DNA from: Branchiostoma floridae
Lineage: Eukaryota > Chordata > Leptocardii > Amphioxiformes > Branchiostomatidae
Length of the DNA stretch: 64,000 nt
NCBI RefSeq assembly: GCF_000003815.2
Contig: NC_049996.1
Span: 8,579,310-8,643,309, forward strand
Direction: 5' to 3'
Shown here: in pieces, positions 36,024 through 64,000 of the stretch
Layout of the letters: each line of letters begins with the position of its first letter
Numbering within the stretch: the first letter of the stretch is position 1
Position numbers and translations under genes: made by a program
Notes under the pieces: model-generated
Told to the model about the DNA's origin: nothing
The model's database searches: none
The model's input: the letters and a program-made list of their open reading frames with translations, nothing else

Positions 36024-36526
36024 CGTGGCGGCCTTCAATTACTGAGGGCATGGCACACAGTAGGCGTGGCAGATGCACATGTTGTTTACTTCACATGGAT
36101 CATGTAAATACACACAAGTAAACATATATACATGATGTAGCGTTATCTGTTTCATTCCTAGAACTGGGCCGTAATTAGTTTGCAGGTGCAGAGGTTGTTT
36201 TTCTCACGTATATCATGCAAATACACAAGTAAACATATCATGACATGATGTAACGCTATCTATTTCATTCCTGGAACTGGGAGTGAATTTGTTTGTCTTT
36301 ATCACATACCGGTAAACCGCATGGCACAACAAAGTTGTACTGAAGAGGGGCTATATGTGATTATGTCTAATGAACATGTTGCAACTGTGAAAAATAGTTG
36401 CATACCAGTACCAGGCACAGAGCTATACAGTCACTCTTAAACAAAAGTCTTCCTCTTGCCACTCGCAACCCCATCACCACTGCCTCCTTCAATAAAAGAA
36501 AAATAAAAAGCATATAGGGATACTCT

Positions 36527-36661
36527 TACTCTCCAAGTAGAGGTTGAGTCGGGTAGTAGTAGTCGGAAAAATTACACCGGCGCTCCTCTTACGTAAGAGC
36601 GCCGGTGTAATTTTTCCAACTACTACTATATCTACGCGACTCAACCTCTGCTTGGAGAGTA
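36527..36661. mobile_element. CTCCAAGCAGA-family near-perfect hairpin, 135 bp
   Basis: ACTCTCCAAGTAGAGGTTGA and TCAACCTCTGCTTGGAGAGT bound a hairpin in which both arms read GGAAAAATTACACCGGCGCT. The centre is CTCTTACGTAAGAG. Flanks GGATACTCT and GGATACTGG match at 7 of 9. Confidence 0.8.
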
Positions 36662-36870
36662 GGATACTGGTACTCTGTGAGCAGGGCTCCTGTGAAACCG
36701 ACGTCCGTTGGACCGCTGCTCCCTATACACGGACACTGACCTTTACATATTATAGTCTTCATGAATGTAAACTAGTTCATCTTGTGTTGTGTCATTGTCC
36801 TGTAGTGACATGTACAGTATTGTCCTTCTCACTATGTCAGCAGGCCTTAGCTCTTCATGATAGCCACCGG

Positions 36871-37050
36871 TACTCTCCAAGCAGAGGTTAGGCTCCGGCT
36901 GTTTTTTAACGGTTTTTTTAGTCGTTTTTATCGGGCTTTCTATTTTGTATTCTATCTTGCCGTGTCAAAGCGTACTTCAAGAAAAATGATAAAAACGACT
37001 AAAAAAACGTTAAAAAAAACAGTCGGAGCCTAACCTCTGCTTGGAGAGTA
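36871..37050. mobile_element. CTCCAAGCAGA-family hairpin, 180 bp
   Basis: The termini TACTCTCCAAGCAGAGGTTA and TAACCTCTGCTTGGAGAGTA are inverted, and the arms continue AGGCTCCGGCTGTTTTTTAA. Flanks AGCCACCGG and AGCCACTGG match at 8 of 9. Confidence 0.8.
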
Positions 37051-37419
37051 AGCCACTGGCTGATTATGAAGCCCTGACTTGTATAGCCACGCCAATACAC
37101 ATTTCTCTGAAGGACATGGTGAAAAGTGAGACAGACAAGATAAAAGTAAATACAGCCATCCTCTTTTTGAGCGGGAGCATGCTGCTTTTTCGTTTGTTTG
37201 ATGGCGCAATGGGTAAAATATGGCTTCGTTGCGACTGTCGTTTTCTGCCAAGCGGACGTCGCTTTGTGGTCGTTTGTGGTGTATAGGCACACCCCCAAGC
37301 ACATCTTTTCTCGATACGTGTGTTGAGTTCTTTTACAGGCAGAACTAAACGGTTTAAGCTCCCTCACACCGGCGACTCGAGACCAATTTGTAGTAAAGTC
37401 AAGTCAAATTCCTTCCTTC

Positions 37420-37680
37420 GCCTGATGGCTGATAGAGTGGCGCCCATCTCCCTTTCAGTAGCCTTGTGCCACACAACTTTGTGGAATCACTATAGCAGGG
37501 GGCTAGTCTACTGGTAGTGGTGTGTGTTCAACTTCCATACTCTCTCCCAAATACTGAGTGCTAAGCAGAGAAAGGAGCATGTTTGGTATGACTCGGCCGG
37601 GGATCGAACTCACGACCTACCTACCGAATGCAAGACGAACAATCTACCCAATCGACCATTGCACCGGTCGTAGTACAGTA
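37420..37680 (-). mobile_element. tRNA-headed SINE
   Basis: On the minus strand the head reads CAATGGTCGATTGGGTAGA (A-box-like), then GTGAGTTCGATCCCCGGCC (B-box-like). It continues with the TCTGCTTAGCACTCAGTATT body shared with 4,640-4,970. This is a Pol III-type retroposon. Confidence 0.65.
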
Positions 37681-37841
37681 GGTTACATAAAAACAACTGA
37701 CGTAATTTTGATGGCTTATTGACCTTAGCTGGCGGACTTTGCGCAACCTTAGCCGGTAGTTTCACGTGTACGCCCATGTACCTCCCACGTGCGTAAAACT
37801 AACAACATACGGGTCAAGAGGACGACCCTTGCCTTAACCTA

Positions 37842-38060
37842 GTCTCCAAGCAGACGTGCCAGCTGATTGAAAAAGAGAAGAATTTGGCCAAATAGGGACA
37901 AGTAAGTTGCCATGGGATCTTTTGCGGTCTATCCAGCTATCCGCCGGCCGGGCAGGTCACTCCTAGGCCAATTAACCTCTACTAGGTTTTTATTCCTAAA
38001 CTGGCCAAAGTCCCATATCACTATTCGGCCAGGCGGGAGTCTGGTAGAGACTAGACCCCT
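37842..38060. mobile_element. Probable diverged CTCCAAGCAGA-family element
   Basis: CTAGTCTCCAAGCAGACG at the left pairs loosely with GTCTGGTAGAGACTAG at the right. The internal phrases CACTCCTAGGCCAATTAA and AACTGGCCAAAG match the interior of 35,851-36,023. No target duplication was resolved. Confidence 0.4.
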
Positions 38061-38845
38061 CCCCTTGGTCAAATGCAGAAATGACCAAACAAAACAAAAT
38101 CTTCAAAAATTTAACGGATATTCGGCTATTACGTTATCGACACTACGGATTGTGGGTAGATGTGCTGAAAGTGCTGAAAAATCAATGATATTTTCATCTA
38201 ATTCTTTATGACCCCACTGTCAGAGTAAAAATGACCAATGCTCATTTCTTTCTTCAACATGGTTTGGAGCCTCGGAAAATACGCTCGTAACACAAATTAC
38301 TCTTCAAGCCTTTTTATCAGGCTTTAAATTTTTTCCCTTTTCGTTATACATGTATCTCGCGGCCAACTTTGCCCTCAAACGGCCCACAGCACGTTAAAAC
38401 TGCGACAAAACTTCCTCTCAAGGCAAAGAGTAAGACAATGCCCAAAATATACTTTTCTAACGTTGGATTGTAACGTTACACTTCGTGCATGTCACAGGCA
38501 GAATGGATTATTGTATGTCATAAGCTTAACCATGTGTCTTCACTAATCTCAATTGGGAAAATTAACATGCATTGGCATAATACCGGTCATAAGCCTTATA
38601 CCGGTCGATTAAAAATAGTGGAACTTAAAGAGATCTACACATGCAACAATAGTTATTTCTGAGGTATGCACACTTCAGACATCTAGGTGTCCAATACATA
38701 ATTTACAAAGCATCGATAACAATGCATTCGAAGACAACAAGGCCAAAAGTTTTCAGGTCATTTTTGGGGCAGGCGAGCTCGTCGTGGGACAAACACACTG
38801 TCACGTTCATCGCCAGATTTGTAGATAATAATCACATGTGCTCAC

Positions 38846-38992
38846 GGCACAAGACGAGCATGATTCAACAGCAATCTTGAATTTCTTTTGGTGACCTACA
38901 ACTCGTGTAAAAGTGTGAGGAACCGTTGCATTATCGCCCGGATCTACGGCTGAATGGGTCAAATTGAACGTACGCCGCCATTTTCCCGCCAT
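38846..38992 (-). CDS. Candidate first coding exon of an unidentified gene
   Basis: ATG lies in the context AAAAATGGCGGGAAAATGGC, preceded by CpG-containing sequence and resembling YY1-type starts. 49 codons open with MAGKWRRTFNLTHSAVDPGD and run to GCC at a GTGAGC donor (phase 0). Later exons would lie below 38,846, but none could be identified. The protein is not recognised. It may be chance. Confidence 0.25.
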
Positions 38993-39874
38993 TTTTAATG
39001 CTACGGCCAGCAGTAAAGTTTTACGTCATAGCGGTTGTGACGGACCAAAATTAAATGAAAATTCTTGTCAGTATACGCCCATTTTCTCATGACTTTTTGT
39101 ATGCTCATGCAGATTTTTGTTTTGTGCAACTACTAACAGGAAAGAAAGGAACAACAGAGGATGTATAAAGGTACATAGCGGCAGTTAATTGTGCCGTGTT
39201 TCGTTCGACCGGTATAGTGCACCCCCTTCCAACCACGCGCCCGTTCTCCGTGCAATTCCGCGGTGTGTTCCAATTACGATATTATGTTTTTAGCAGGACC
39301 AGAGAGACAAAATAATTTACACAAAAGAAGTGGCAAAGGTAAGCTGTAACAGCAACATGTAACTGGAGAAAATGATGCGTTGATCATTTGCCAAATTAGC
39401 ATTGCTTGAGAAATTGCAGTAAACCGACCGGTGTTATGCCAATGGATGTTACCAAGTGCCAGCTCAGCACATAGCGAGTGCCCTACGGGGCTGCTTAGCA
39501 ACCACTCCCCGCTTTCCAGGTCAACTGAGGTCATTGTTTACTCAGGAGCAGTTGATTGACAGTCGACTTTGAACTGTTTCCCAATCGATGGTAACCAGGA
39601 TCCTGAATGGTACTGATTTTGTACCAGACAATTGTCTAGGTCTCAATCAAATAGGTACGCTACCCATTGTGGACAGAATATGACACCAAGTTCTACAGAC
39701 AATTACCAACTAGTTTGTTGAAGGCAATATCGAAATTGATTTTATTTTTCAATTTTGTTGGACGGTTCTGTAAGCTGAAATTATCTGATGTGTCAAGGTG
39801 GACTCGCGGTAGCCTGGCGAAATAGCGCTCCTAGCGGCCTTCCAAATGTCTGACACCCCGCGGGAAAGGGAAGT

Positions 39875-39990
39875 GCTACCCTGAGTACCACCCTCCGTAG
39901 TGACTGCTGGCTCAATCCTTTCGCTTGCTCCGTGGTTAGCAAACGAAAGGACTGAGCCAGCGGTTATTACGGAGAATGATGCTCAGGCTA
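39875..39990. mobile_element. Foldback element, ~115 bp
   Basis: GACTGCTGGCTCA then CCTTTCG pairs with CGAAAGG then TGAGCCAGCGGTT, and CCTGAG pairs with CTCAGG at the outer ends. The loop is TTGCTCCGTGGTTAGCAA. No coding content. Confidence 0.55.
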
Positions 39991-40480
39991 GGTTAGCCTG
40001 TAAAAGGCAGCAGAATCTTCAATACGATGAAAGCTCCTTGCTGAAACGAAAGAAGAAGACGAGCCTCCTTGGAAAACTTGGAGCAGCGGCGTTTACGTTT
40101 TTTGGGTAGTGCTGATTCGCGATTTTCAACATAAGCTGATTCTCTATAATGGGAAGTTTCTAGGTACAGCAAAACTCCCTTTCCAGGCGTAGAGTCAGCC
40201 TTAGCCCATGTTGAACTTCGAGGATAAGCGCCGCCCCAAACTTTATCAACACCACTAGTGCTCCTGAAGTCTGCCAAGGAGGCCAGGTTACGGCCCTGTA
40301 CAGCGAAAAGCTATCAAAGATTGGAGTTGTGGCATATTGTATTCTTTCTCACTTTTTGAAGTGACCGGAATATCTTTTAAACTGGTCAAAACAACCCCTC
40401 AACATTCTAGACAAAGTAAACAGAGAAACTTCAGTTTACCTTGCCTTATTTGGACATAAACTACGCAATTTTTGTATAAA

Positions 40481-40580
40481 CCAATCAGCATCAAGGTCTC
40501 AAATATTGTCACAACTTTTAAACCAATCAGCATTAACGGTGCTAATAAAAACCCAAAAAGAATGCACCAATCAGCATTGA
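40481..40580 (+). promoter_or_regulatory. Three CCAATCAGCAT boxes upstream of CCDC103
   Basis: CCAATCAGCAT occurs at 40,481, 40,523 and 40,567, in the same orientation with spacing of about 42-44 bp, 350-440 bp before the CCDC103 start. The spacing and identity suggest a decayed tandem repeat. NF-Y-type binding is plausible from the CCAAT cores but unproven. Confidence 0.45.
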
Positions 40581-40921
40581 GTTAACAGGTCTTCATATGA
40601 CAAATGCTGAATGGATCAAAAGCGACTTCTAGCAGTCAAAGTTATTAGTGCAGCAAATTGAGCGTCTAACTGCTGCAGAACAAATTTTGGTCGCTAGATG
40701 TCCCCACTGACACGTGTGGCAAAGATGCACCAAAATAGCTAGAACGAGAGATTGTGGAGCTATTATCTTATCTTCGGGCATTTGTGTCAGTTTCCTTAAA
40801 GTTTTGGTGACTCTATTAGCTTCTTATGTTCCATTTAAAGACTGCGGTTCTTCTTGACAAGCGCCTTTAGGGCACATTATTTCAAATTTAGCGGGAAAAC
40901 TCTGGCGACTGTGTCGTTTCC

Positions 40922-41088
40922 ATGGCAAACATGGCGGCGCAAGGCGAAAGTGAAGACGACGTGTTGGATTTCCGAAAGCTGGAGCGGGAGCTAGCGGCGG
41001 CTGTGGAGGCTGACCACAAGTACCAGCGGGAAAACGACGCCAAGTTCAGGGCCATCAAGCAGCAAGTCGGGTCCTACGATGAGTTCAG
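40922..41088 (+). CDS. CCDC103: CCDC103 exon 1: start and N-terminal coiled coil
   Basis: Starts MANMAAQGESEDDVLDFRKL; ends GSYDEF plus AG at a GTACAG donor (phase 2). Either of the first two Met codons could be used. Confidence 0.9.
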
Positions 41089-42511
41089 GTACAGTATTTC
41101 CGAATAAAGTGTTGTGCCCCCCTCCCCATATCTCACCAAAAGATAACTACAAATGTGTAACCAAGGAGCTTTCCTTGCTGTAACGTTATTTGGCATTGGA
41201 TTGTTTTCAAAGCAAGGACATTAACGTTATATACCCTTGACCAATGTTCAATCCCAATTCGTCTTCCTTAAATCTATCCCTCTATACTGACACATCCTCT
41301 AATCTCCTATTCGTAAAATAGAGGAAGATTAGAGGGAGTAACGTTAGACTAGAGCAAGGGAGGGAATTCGAGCAAGGGAGGGAGTTGGAGCAAGGGAATC
41401 CCCCACCCCCCACAAGCATCCATATCATACCGGACACCTGTTGTTCCCCCACAGGGATATTGTCATGGCTTCCCATCTGCGACCTTTGGAGAAAAAGGAC
41501 AACCTTCAAAACATGGACATCAAACAGCCCTGGAACGTGCACGCCAGCTCACAGGCGGACGGACAGAACGCTGCACAGACACAGATACAACAGGTCAGCA
41601 TCTCTGTTACATTTTTGTATATACTTTGTCTGACCCTTCCCTTTTGCCTCATTACCTCACTGAAAAGCGGCCTGCAGGCGGATTTGAGCTTTCATGAATG
41701 AACAAAGGTTCAAACAAAGAAACTTTAATATGTGAAACAGAAGAGAGTACCTAAACTTTTGTCCCACACAAAGGTATAAAATTATCAAAGGTAACGTTAT
41801 ATTCATAGATTTACTTCTGAACATTTTGAATGACTCTTCGTCAGTGGTACTAGAATGAACTGTTCATCTAAATATTAGCTGGAAAAACAAATATTCATGT
41901 ATGTAACTGTTATTTAGTTTGTTTTGAGCATCTTTTTGCAGTAACTTGCACAACGTTTAGCTGGTGAACTTATTTTTCTCATGTACCCCAATTGCATAAG
42001 GCTTAGGCAATCATTAAAACAACACCTGGTAGTTAAAAGACAGTTTGATAATCATCAAAAGGTGTGATGAAATATTAATTTAAGATCGTAATTATTTTCT
42101 CCTGTACTGTAGGATGAAGAGAAGCTACCCAAGAATGGCCACGAGTTCGCTCGTGACTGGAAACGTTACTGCAAAACTACACCAGACAAGTACAAGTTCA
42201 TCAAGAAGATCGGTGGAGAGAAGCTTGCCGACATCTTTAAGAATGAAATCAGCTTCGGATTGCTGGGAGAAATCCTCACCGCACTCAACGACTCTTATGT
42301 GCAAGAAGACTCTGATTTCGTGTATCAAGTCTTAGATGGCTTGACGAAAGTTGGAAGATTTGAATTGTCGGTGGACTTCCTTAGCTCCAAGGAAAGTCAG
42401 GCTGCGAAGGAACTGTTGGGAAAACTTACAAAGGATTTTACAGATGACAGTGGGATAGAGCAGGTTACCAGTAGACTAGATGCTCTTAGGAAACTGTATA
42501 AAGTCTCATAA
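40922..42511 (+). CDS. CCDC103: CCDC103 / DNAAF19, dynein-arm assembly and attachment factor
   Basis: A cytoplasmic and axonemal protein needed for assembling and anchoring dynein arms in motile cilia. Exons 40,922-41,088, 41,455-41,593 and 42,113-42,511 join in phase to 234 residues (human about 242). The N-terminal helix (about 10-55) contains DFRKLERELAAAVEADHKYQ and KQQVGSYDEFR, matching the vertebrate FKALEKEL and YEEFR region. Next come IVMASHLRPLEKKD and PWNVHA, both conserved in the family. Residues about 112-200 hold the RPAP3_C-like domain: FARDWKRYCKTTPDKYKFI and SFGLLGEILTAL. The C-terminus ends LRKLYKVS. A second ATG lies three codons in and has the stronger ATGGCGG context. AATAAA candidates are at 42,732 and 42,740-42,749. 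CCAAT repeats lie upstream. Confidence 0.93.
41455..41593 (+). CDS. CCDC103: CCDC103 exon 2
   Basis: Acceptor CCCCCACAG, donor GTCAGC, phase 2-0. It encodes DIVMASHLRPLEKKDNL, the most conserved stretch of the family, followed by IKQPWNVHA. A short GAGCAAGGGAGGGA tandem (three units) lies just upstream at about 41,352-41,398. Confidence 0.9.
41664..41720 (+). repeat. Short dispersed repeat in CCDC103 intron 2
   Basis: AAGCGGCCTGCAGGCGGATT then TGAGCTTTCATGAATGAAC and AAAGGTTCAAACAAA. It recurs at 42,698-42,764, just past the CCDC103 stop, where it supplies AATAAA-like motifs. It may be the 3' end of a retroposon. Confidence 0.6.
42113..42511 (+). CDS. CCDC103: CCDC103 exon 3: RPAP3_C-like domain and stop
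   Basis: Acceptor TACTGTAG; 132 codons and TAA. It contains FARDWKRYC, KKIGGEKLADIFKNEI, SFGLLGEILTALNDSYV and GLTKVGRFELSVDFL, then a C-terminal helix ending LRKLYKVS. Confidence 0.93.
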   Translation, partial: DEEKLPKNGHEFARDWKRYCKTTPDKYKFIKKIGGEKLADIFKNEISFGLLGEILTALNDSYVQEDSDFVYQVLDGLTKVGRFELSVDFLSSKESQAAKELLGKLTKDFTDDSGIEQVTSRLDALRKLYKVS

Positions 42512-42697
42512 TGATTGGTATTGTAGGGATAGAGGGATTTTATTCATACTGTCATTTTTGATGGTAAAATACATGTATCTAGTTTGCAAAAGGACAATGC
42601 TTAAAATGGAATCAACGAAAGAGATAGAATCATTACCTCTTTTTGAATGCTACTGTTGTTAGATATTTTGGATTAAAACTTAAGTGCACCCTGTATC

Positions 42698-42764
42698 AAA
42701 GTGGCCTGCAGGCTAATTTGAGCTTCTCATAAATAAACAAATAAATAAAGGTTCAAACAAACAA
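42698..42764 (+). repeat. Second copy of the GGCCTGCAGGC repeat, at the CCDC103 3' end
   Basis: It matches 41,664-41,720 with AATAAAC units added. Because it lies about 190 bp past the stop codon, its AATAAA motifs could act as the gene's polyadenylation signal. Confidence 0.6.
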
Positions 42765-42769
42765 GCAAA

Positions 42770-45330
42770 CAAACTCAAGTACCGATTTCAGACATCATTT
42801 TTAATTCCAAATTGTAAATGTTAACATCTCTGGTGACCTAACTTTAGGGATGAATCACTATATGTCTTGGAGGGGACTGTAACAAAAGTTGACCTTCATG
42901 AGAAATTATTTTTTTCATTGACAGAACAACAGATAAACAGTACAAAAAATATTTGAGAGAACTTTTGCCTGTTCTTGAATGTTTAAAAAGTTTTTGATAC
43001 AGCCTTTCCAAGAAATCAGTGAACAGTCCCTTATTTACTTACACATGTAACAGTAACGTTAATAATGATAGAGGATACAAAAAGAGCATACTTTTACCAC
43101 ATTAGACTACTATGACATCAGAGAACATACAATGCATATATTATGTAAGCTAACATGCACAGATACATTATCAAATGGTTATCTATGAAATTACAACTAC
43201 AGTTGCAAGCAAACACTCCTTCAAATTCTTAAAAGAAACTTCAGGTGGGGTTCAGTCAAGTCAACTGCGATATGCATGGAGTCACGAGGCCCTCTGACAA
43301 CTACAACATGTACTGCACTGTGACAACTACTACCAACCTGTGTGCATGTACAAGGCTTGACAGGATGTACTTCACAGTCACAAAACTACACCAATTTACC
43401 TTCAATAGCTACATAATGTTTGTATCATTGATTCTGTAAAATCCTATCTTCACTCTACATCTTCCGTTCCTGTATTGCGACTATATTGTGTTCCATGTTT
43501 GTATTATTCTGTTCTTCGACTACTGATAGCAACTTGGTTCACACATGGGGAGTTGTTACTATGCAACATTTTCAACACATTTCTTTTTCTAAACCCTAAA
43601 AGTAACTTGCTATGTTATGACTTTAATTCACAGGGTCTATTCTGCTATACTCCGTAAACAACACTGGCTTTGTTACTGTTGCGTTTTCCACGGACTTCCA
43701 TGAGTATACCAAGTTGCAACAAGCAGTCAACAGCCATGTTTGATTCCCCAGCATTTTTGGCACCTTCGGTTTCTAGTTTTAGGATGATCTTTGCAGCGAC
43801 TCATCATATCACCATAATCTTGTTCTCACCCTAACATGTTAACAGAACAATCACCTCTCATATAGAATAGTTACACATTTTCTACGTTTACTACTATGTT
43901 ATCTCACCATAACTATAGATTTCTTTGTGCTAGACATCAATACCAATATCTGACTGTATGTGACAATATTGTGCACATTTTAGACACTGTATGACTGACA
44001 ACACTTCTGGTGTAAATAGTTTCACAAGGACGGCAACTTCATTTGGAACTACAGAGGTTCACAGTACTCCCGATTCCAGTTATGGTGGCCATTTTGGAGC
44101 AGCACGTCACAATCGTAAAGTACAGTGTTTACAACATCAAGGAATTATGAGTCATAGAATTTGAATTGAACATAATGTATCTGACAGATCAATCTAGTTT
44201 GTTTCCTTAACTACTTTCTGAATTCATTTCAATCTTGTCTTGTTGAAATCTTTTGTTACAGTGTTCACAACATACAAGAAATTATTATTCAGTTTGAATT
44301 GTACTTGAACTTGTCATGTCCACATATTTCAATCTCGTCTTGTTGTAATATTTTGTTACAGCTTCATCTTAAGGTTTAACTTATCATGATAGATGATGCA
44401 GAGTTCTTATATTGGTCCATTTGGGTTTAAACAAATCATGAGCATTAAGTACATTTTCTTCCTAACTCTGCACAAAACATACTGGTATGTGGTTTGCACA
44501 AGTTTCACATAAAACCTAAAGATGATTTTTCTATGGTTGTTTCATTTTCTGAGCACTTTTGCCAGATTACAGTACAGAAAAATATGGGCAATTTGCAAAG
44601 TGGAGGGTGCAAGACCTTACCTTAGACCTTAGACCCTCCCGCAACACTGTTGCATTGGTCGACTCGTCGAGCATACTTCCTCCAAAGGTTGCGGTCTTGC
44701 GCAGCTACTGCCATGCTTCCCATGGAGGGTGCAAGCATAGAAAGAATATGGCTTTGTCCTTTGGTAAAAGATGTTACAATTAGCCATGTTAATTTTATTA
44801 GTTTTTCACTGAACTCGCAAGGTTAGGGTTGGGTATCTTTGGCATTTTCCAACATGGCCTACCAATCCATGTCCACAGAAATATATAATCTCACAATTTA
44901 GAGGACTGACATGGATACCAGTCTGCTTTTTTCTAATGACAGATAAAGAGATTTTAGACATTTTTCTGATAGCGGGCAGAGAATATAATTTGAATATTTG
45001 CACATTTACAAACAATGTTTCTTGCAACAATTGTTTTGCGGCTTGACTACAGTGCCCATGTTGTGTTGGTATATGCAAGTGTTTCGAAATAGCTTTACAA
45101 TATGATTCTATGTGGCTCAAGCAGTCCACAAACAGTTTGGAGTCTTAAGTTTTTTCCCTCAGAAACCATTATCCCCAAATATTAAACCCATAAATCATCT
45201 AAGTCTGGAAAGCATATAAATTCAAAGATATACTGTCTCTATAAAAAAAAACAAATAATTGATTTTAAGTTTATGAAAATTTTGGAGTATGAGGTATAGT
45301 TTATAAGATTGCGGCTGATTTCCTGTTGAT
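42770..45330. other. Intergenic region between CCDC103 and the CPS 3' end
   Basis: No exon recognised. An imperfect direct repeat, ATTTCAATCTTGTCTTGTTG then TTTTGTTACAG, occurs near 44,227 and 44,328. A possible polyadenylation signal for the CPS gene (AATAAA on the minus strand) is at 44,799-44,794; the 3' UTR would then be about 530 nt. Confidence 0.45.
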
Positions 45331-63465
<18,135 letters not shown>

Positions 63466-64000
63466 CTACACAGCAAAAGGACATGTTTTTCATTAATGTT
63501 AAGTCTCTTTACCTTGTCAGCAACTGATCAAATTCTACAGTATTCAGGAATTCAGCACCAAGGACAGGATGTATCAAATTTGGAATGTACAGGCTTTCTA
63601 TTAACTGTCTTTATAACAGTTGTCATGAACTTGAATGATATGTTGAAACATTTAAGAATTCAGAACAAAGGACAGAGCATATCAAACTTAAAGTGCCTCA
63701 GACACAGACGTATTTTTTTAAACAGGTCTATTTTCCAATCCAAACGTTCAGAGTTCGGACCGTTATAGTGCTTAGTAGTGGCACACAAAACAGCAAGTGT
63801 AGCAGAGTATATTTTACAGGCTATGGAGGGGTTGCTAGCCCTTCCACTTTAATGTGCTCAAGGTCCCTCCCTGAGTACCGGACCCCCATTTTAAAATCCA
63901 TCCAAAAGATGGGTGCAGCCCCAATAGAGATGTCTACCAAGGACTAAATCGGGGGTTTCCAACTTACCAACTAATTGGAACAAGGAGCTCAATTGTGAGG
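63466..64000. other. CPS intron at window end
   Basis: It holds an inverted copy (about 63,780-63,925) of the 58,640 repeat. A GTAAGT-like donor near the end is preceded by a stop in the required frame, so I do not call an exon there. Confidence 0.5.

Noticed and set aside
39993-40277. 94-codon minus-strand ORF with a KKRKRR basic stretch
   Set aside because: It abuts a foldback element, has no recognised family and no paired splice support; more likely repeat-derived.
63950-64000. Possible further CPS exon at the window end
   Set aside because: The GTAAGT-like site is preceded by an in-frame stop in the phase needed to join exon 63,465, and the residues do not match the glutaminase domain.

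Overview
The window is metazoan nuclear DNA, very probably from a lancelet (amphioxus, Branchiostoma). That assignment is inference. It rests on a single PPAR-type receptor with a PPAR-specific D-box, a glutamine-type (CPS III-like) carbamoyl-phosphate synthetase, compact genes cut by many short introns, and an unusually dense load of short inverted-repeat transposons, SINE-like repeats and minisatellites.

Three protein-coding genes were resolved exon by exon; every junction is in phase. (1) A PPAR nuclear receptor lies on the minus strand, coding exons 32,973 to 12,873: seven exons, 419 residues, with a 14.6-kb first intron. (2) CCDC103 (DNAAF19), a dynein-arm assembly factor, lies on the plus strand at 40,922-42,511: three exons, 234 residues. 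(3) The 3' 30 exons of a CPS1/CPS III carbamoyl-phosphate synthetase lie on the minus strand, 63,465 to 45,331: 1,222 residues ending in the authentic stop; its 5' end is beyond the window. Two further possible first exons of unidentified genes are at 6,885-6,954 (+) and 38,846-38,992 (-). The PPAR and CPS genes are parallel, with CCDC103 between them on the other strand. No pathway linkage among them is implied.

Layout: 1-6,880 is almost all transposable-element debris, including two TTAA-flanked families. 6,885-8,155 is a possible first exon whose donor junction is repeated in a ~43-bp minisatellite. 8,156-12,870 is the PPAR 3' flank with TIR elements. 12,873-18,226 holds PPAR exons 7 to 2. 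18,227-32,861 is PPAR intron 1, with hAT-like elements and two exon-like tandem arrays. 33,000-40,900 is intergenic and rich in foldback elements. 40,922-42,511 is CCDC103. 42,512-45,330 is intergenic. 45,331-64,000 is the CPS gene.

The most striking pattern is that the tandem repeats in and beside these genes repeatedly carry an exon-intron junction: part of an exon, its splice site and some intron are copied together. In PPAR the copied junctions are acceptors and lie upstream of the true exon (exons 3, 4, 6, 7). In CPS they are donors and lie downstream (exons 14, 25, 28, 29, numbered from the first exon in the window). Many copies keep both the splice dinucleotide and the reading frame. 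I recall that minisatellites spanning splice junctions have been reported at the amphioxus Adh locus; that memory should be checked.
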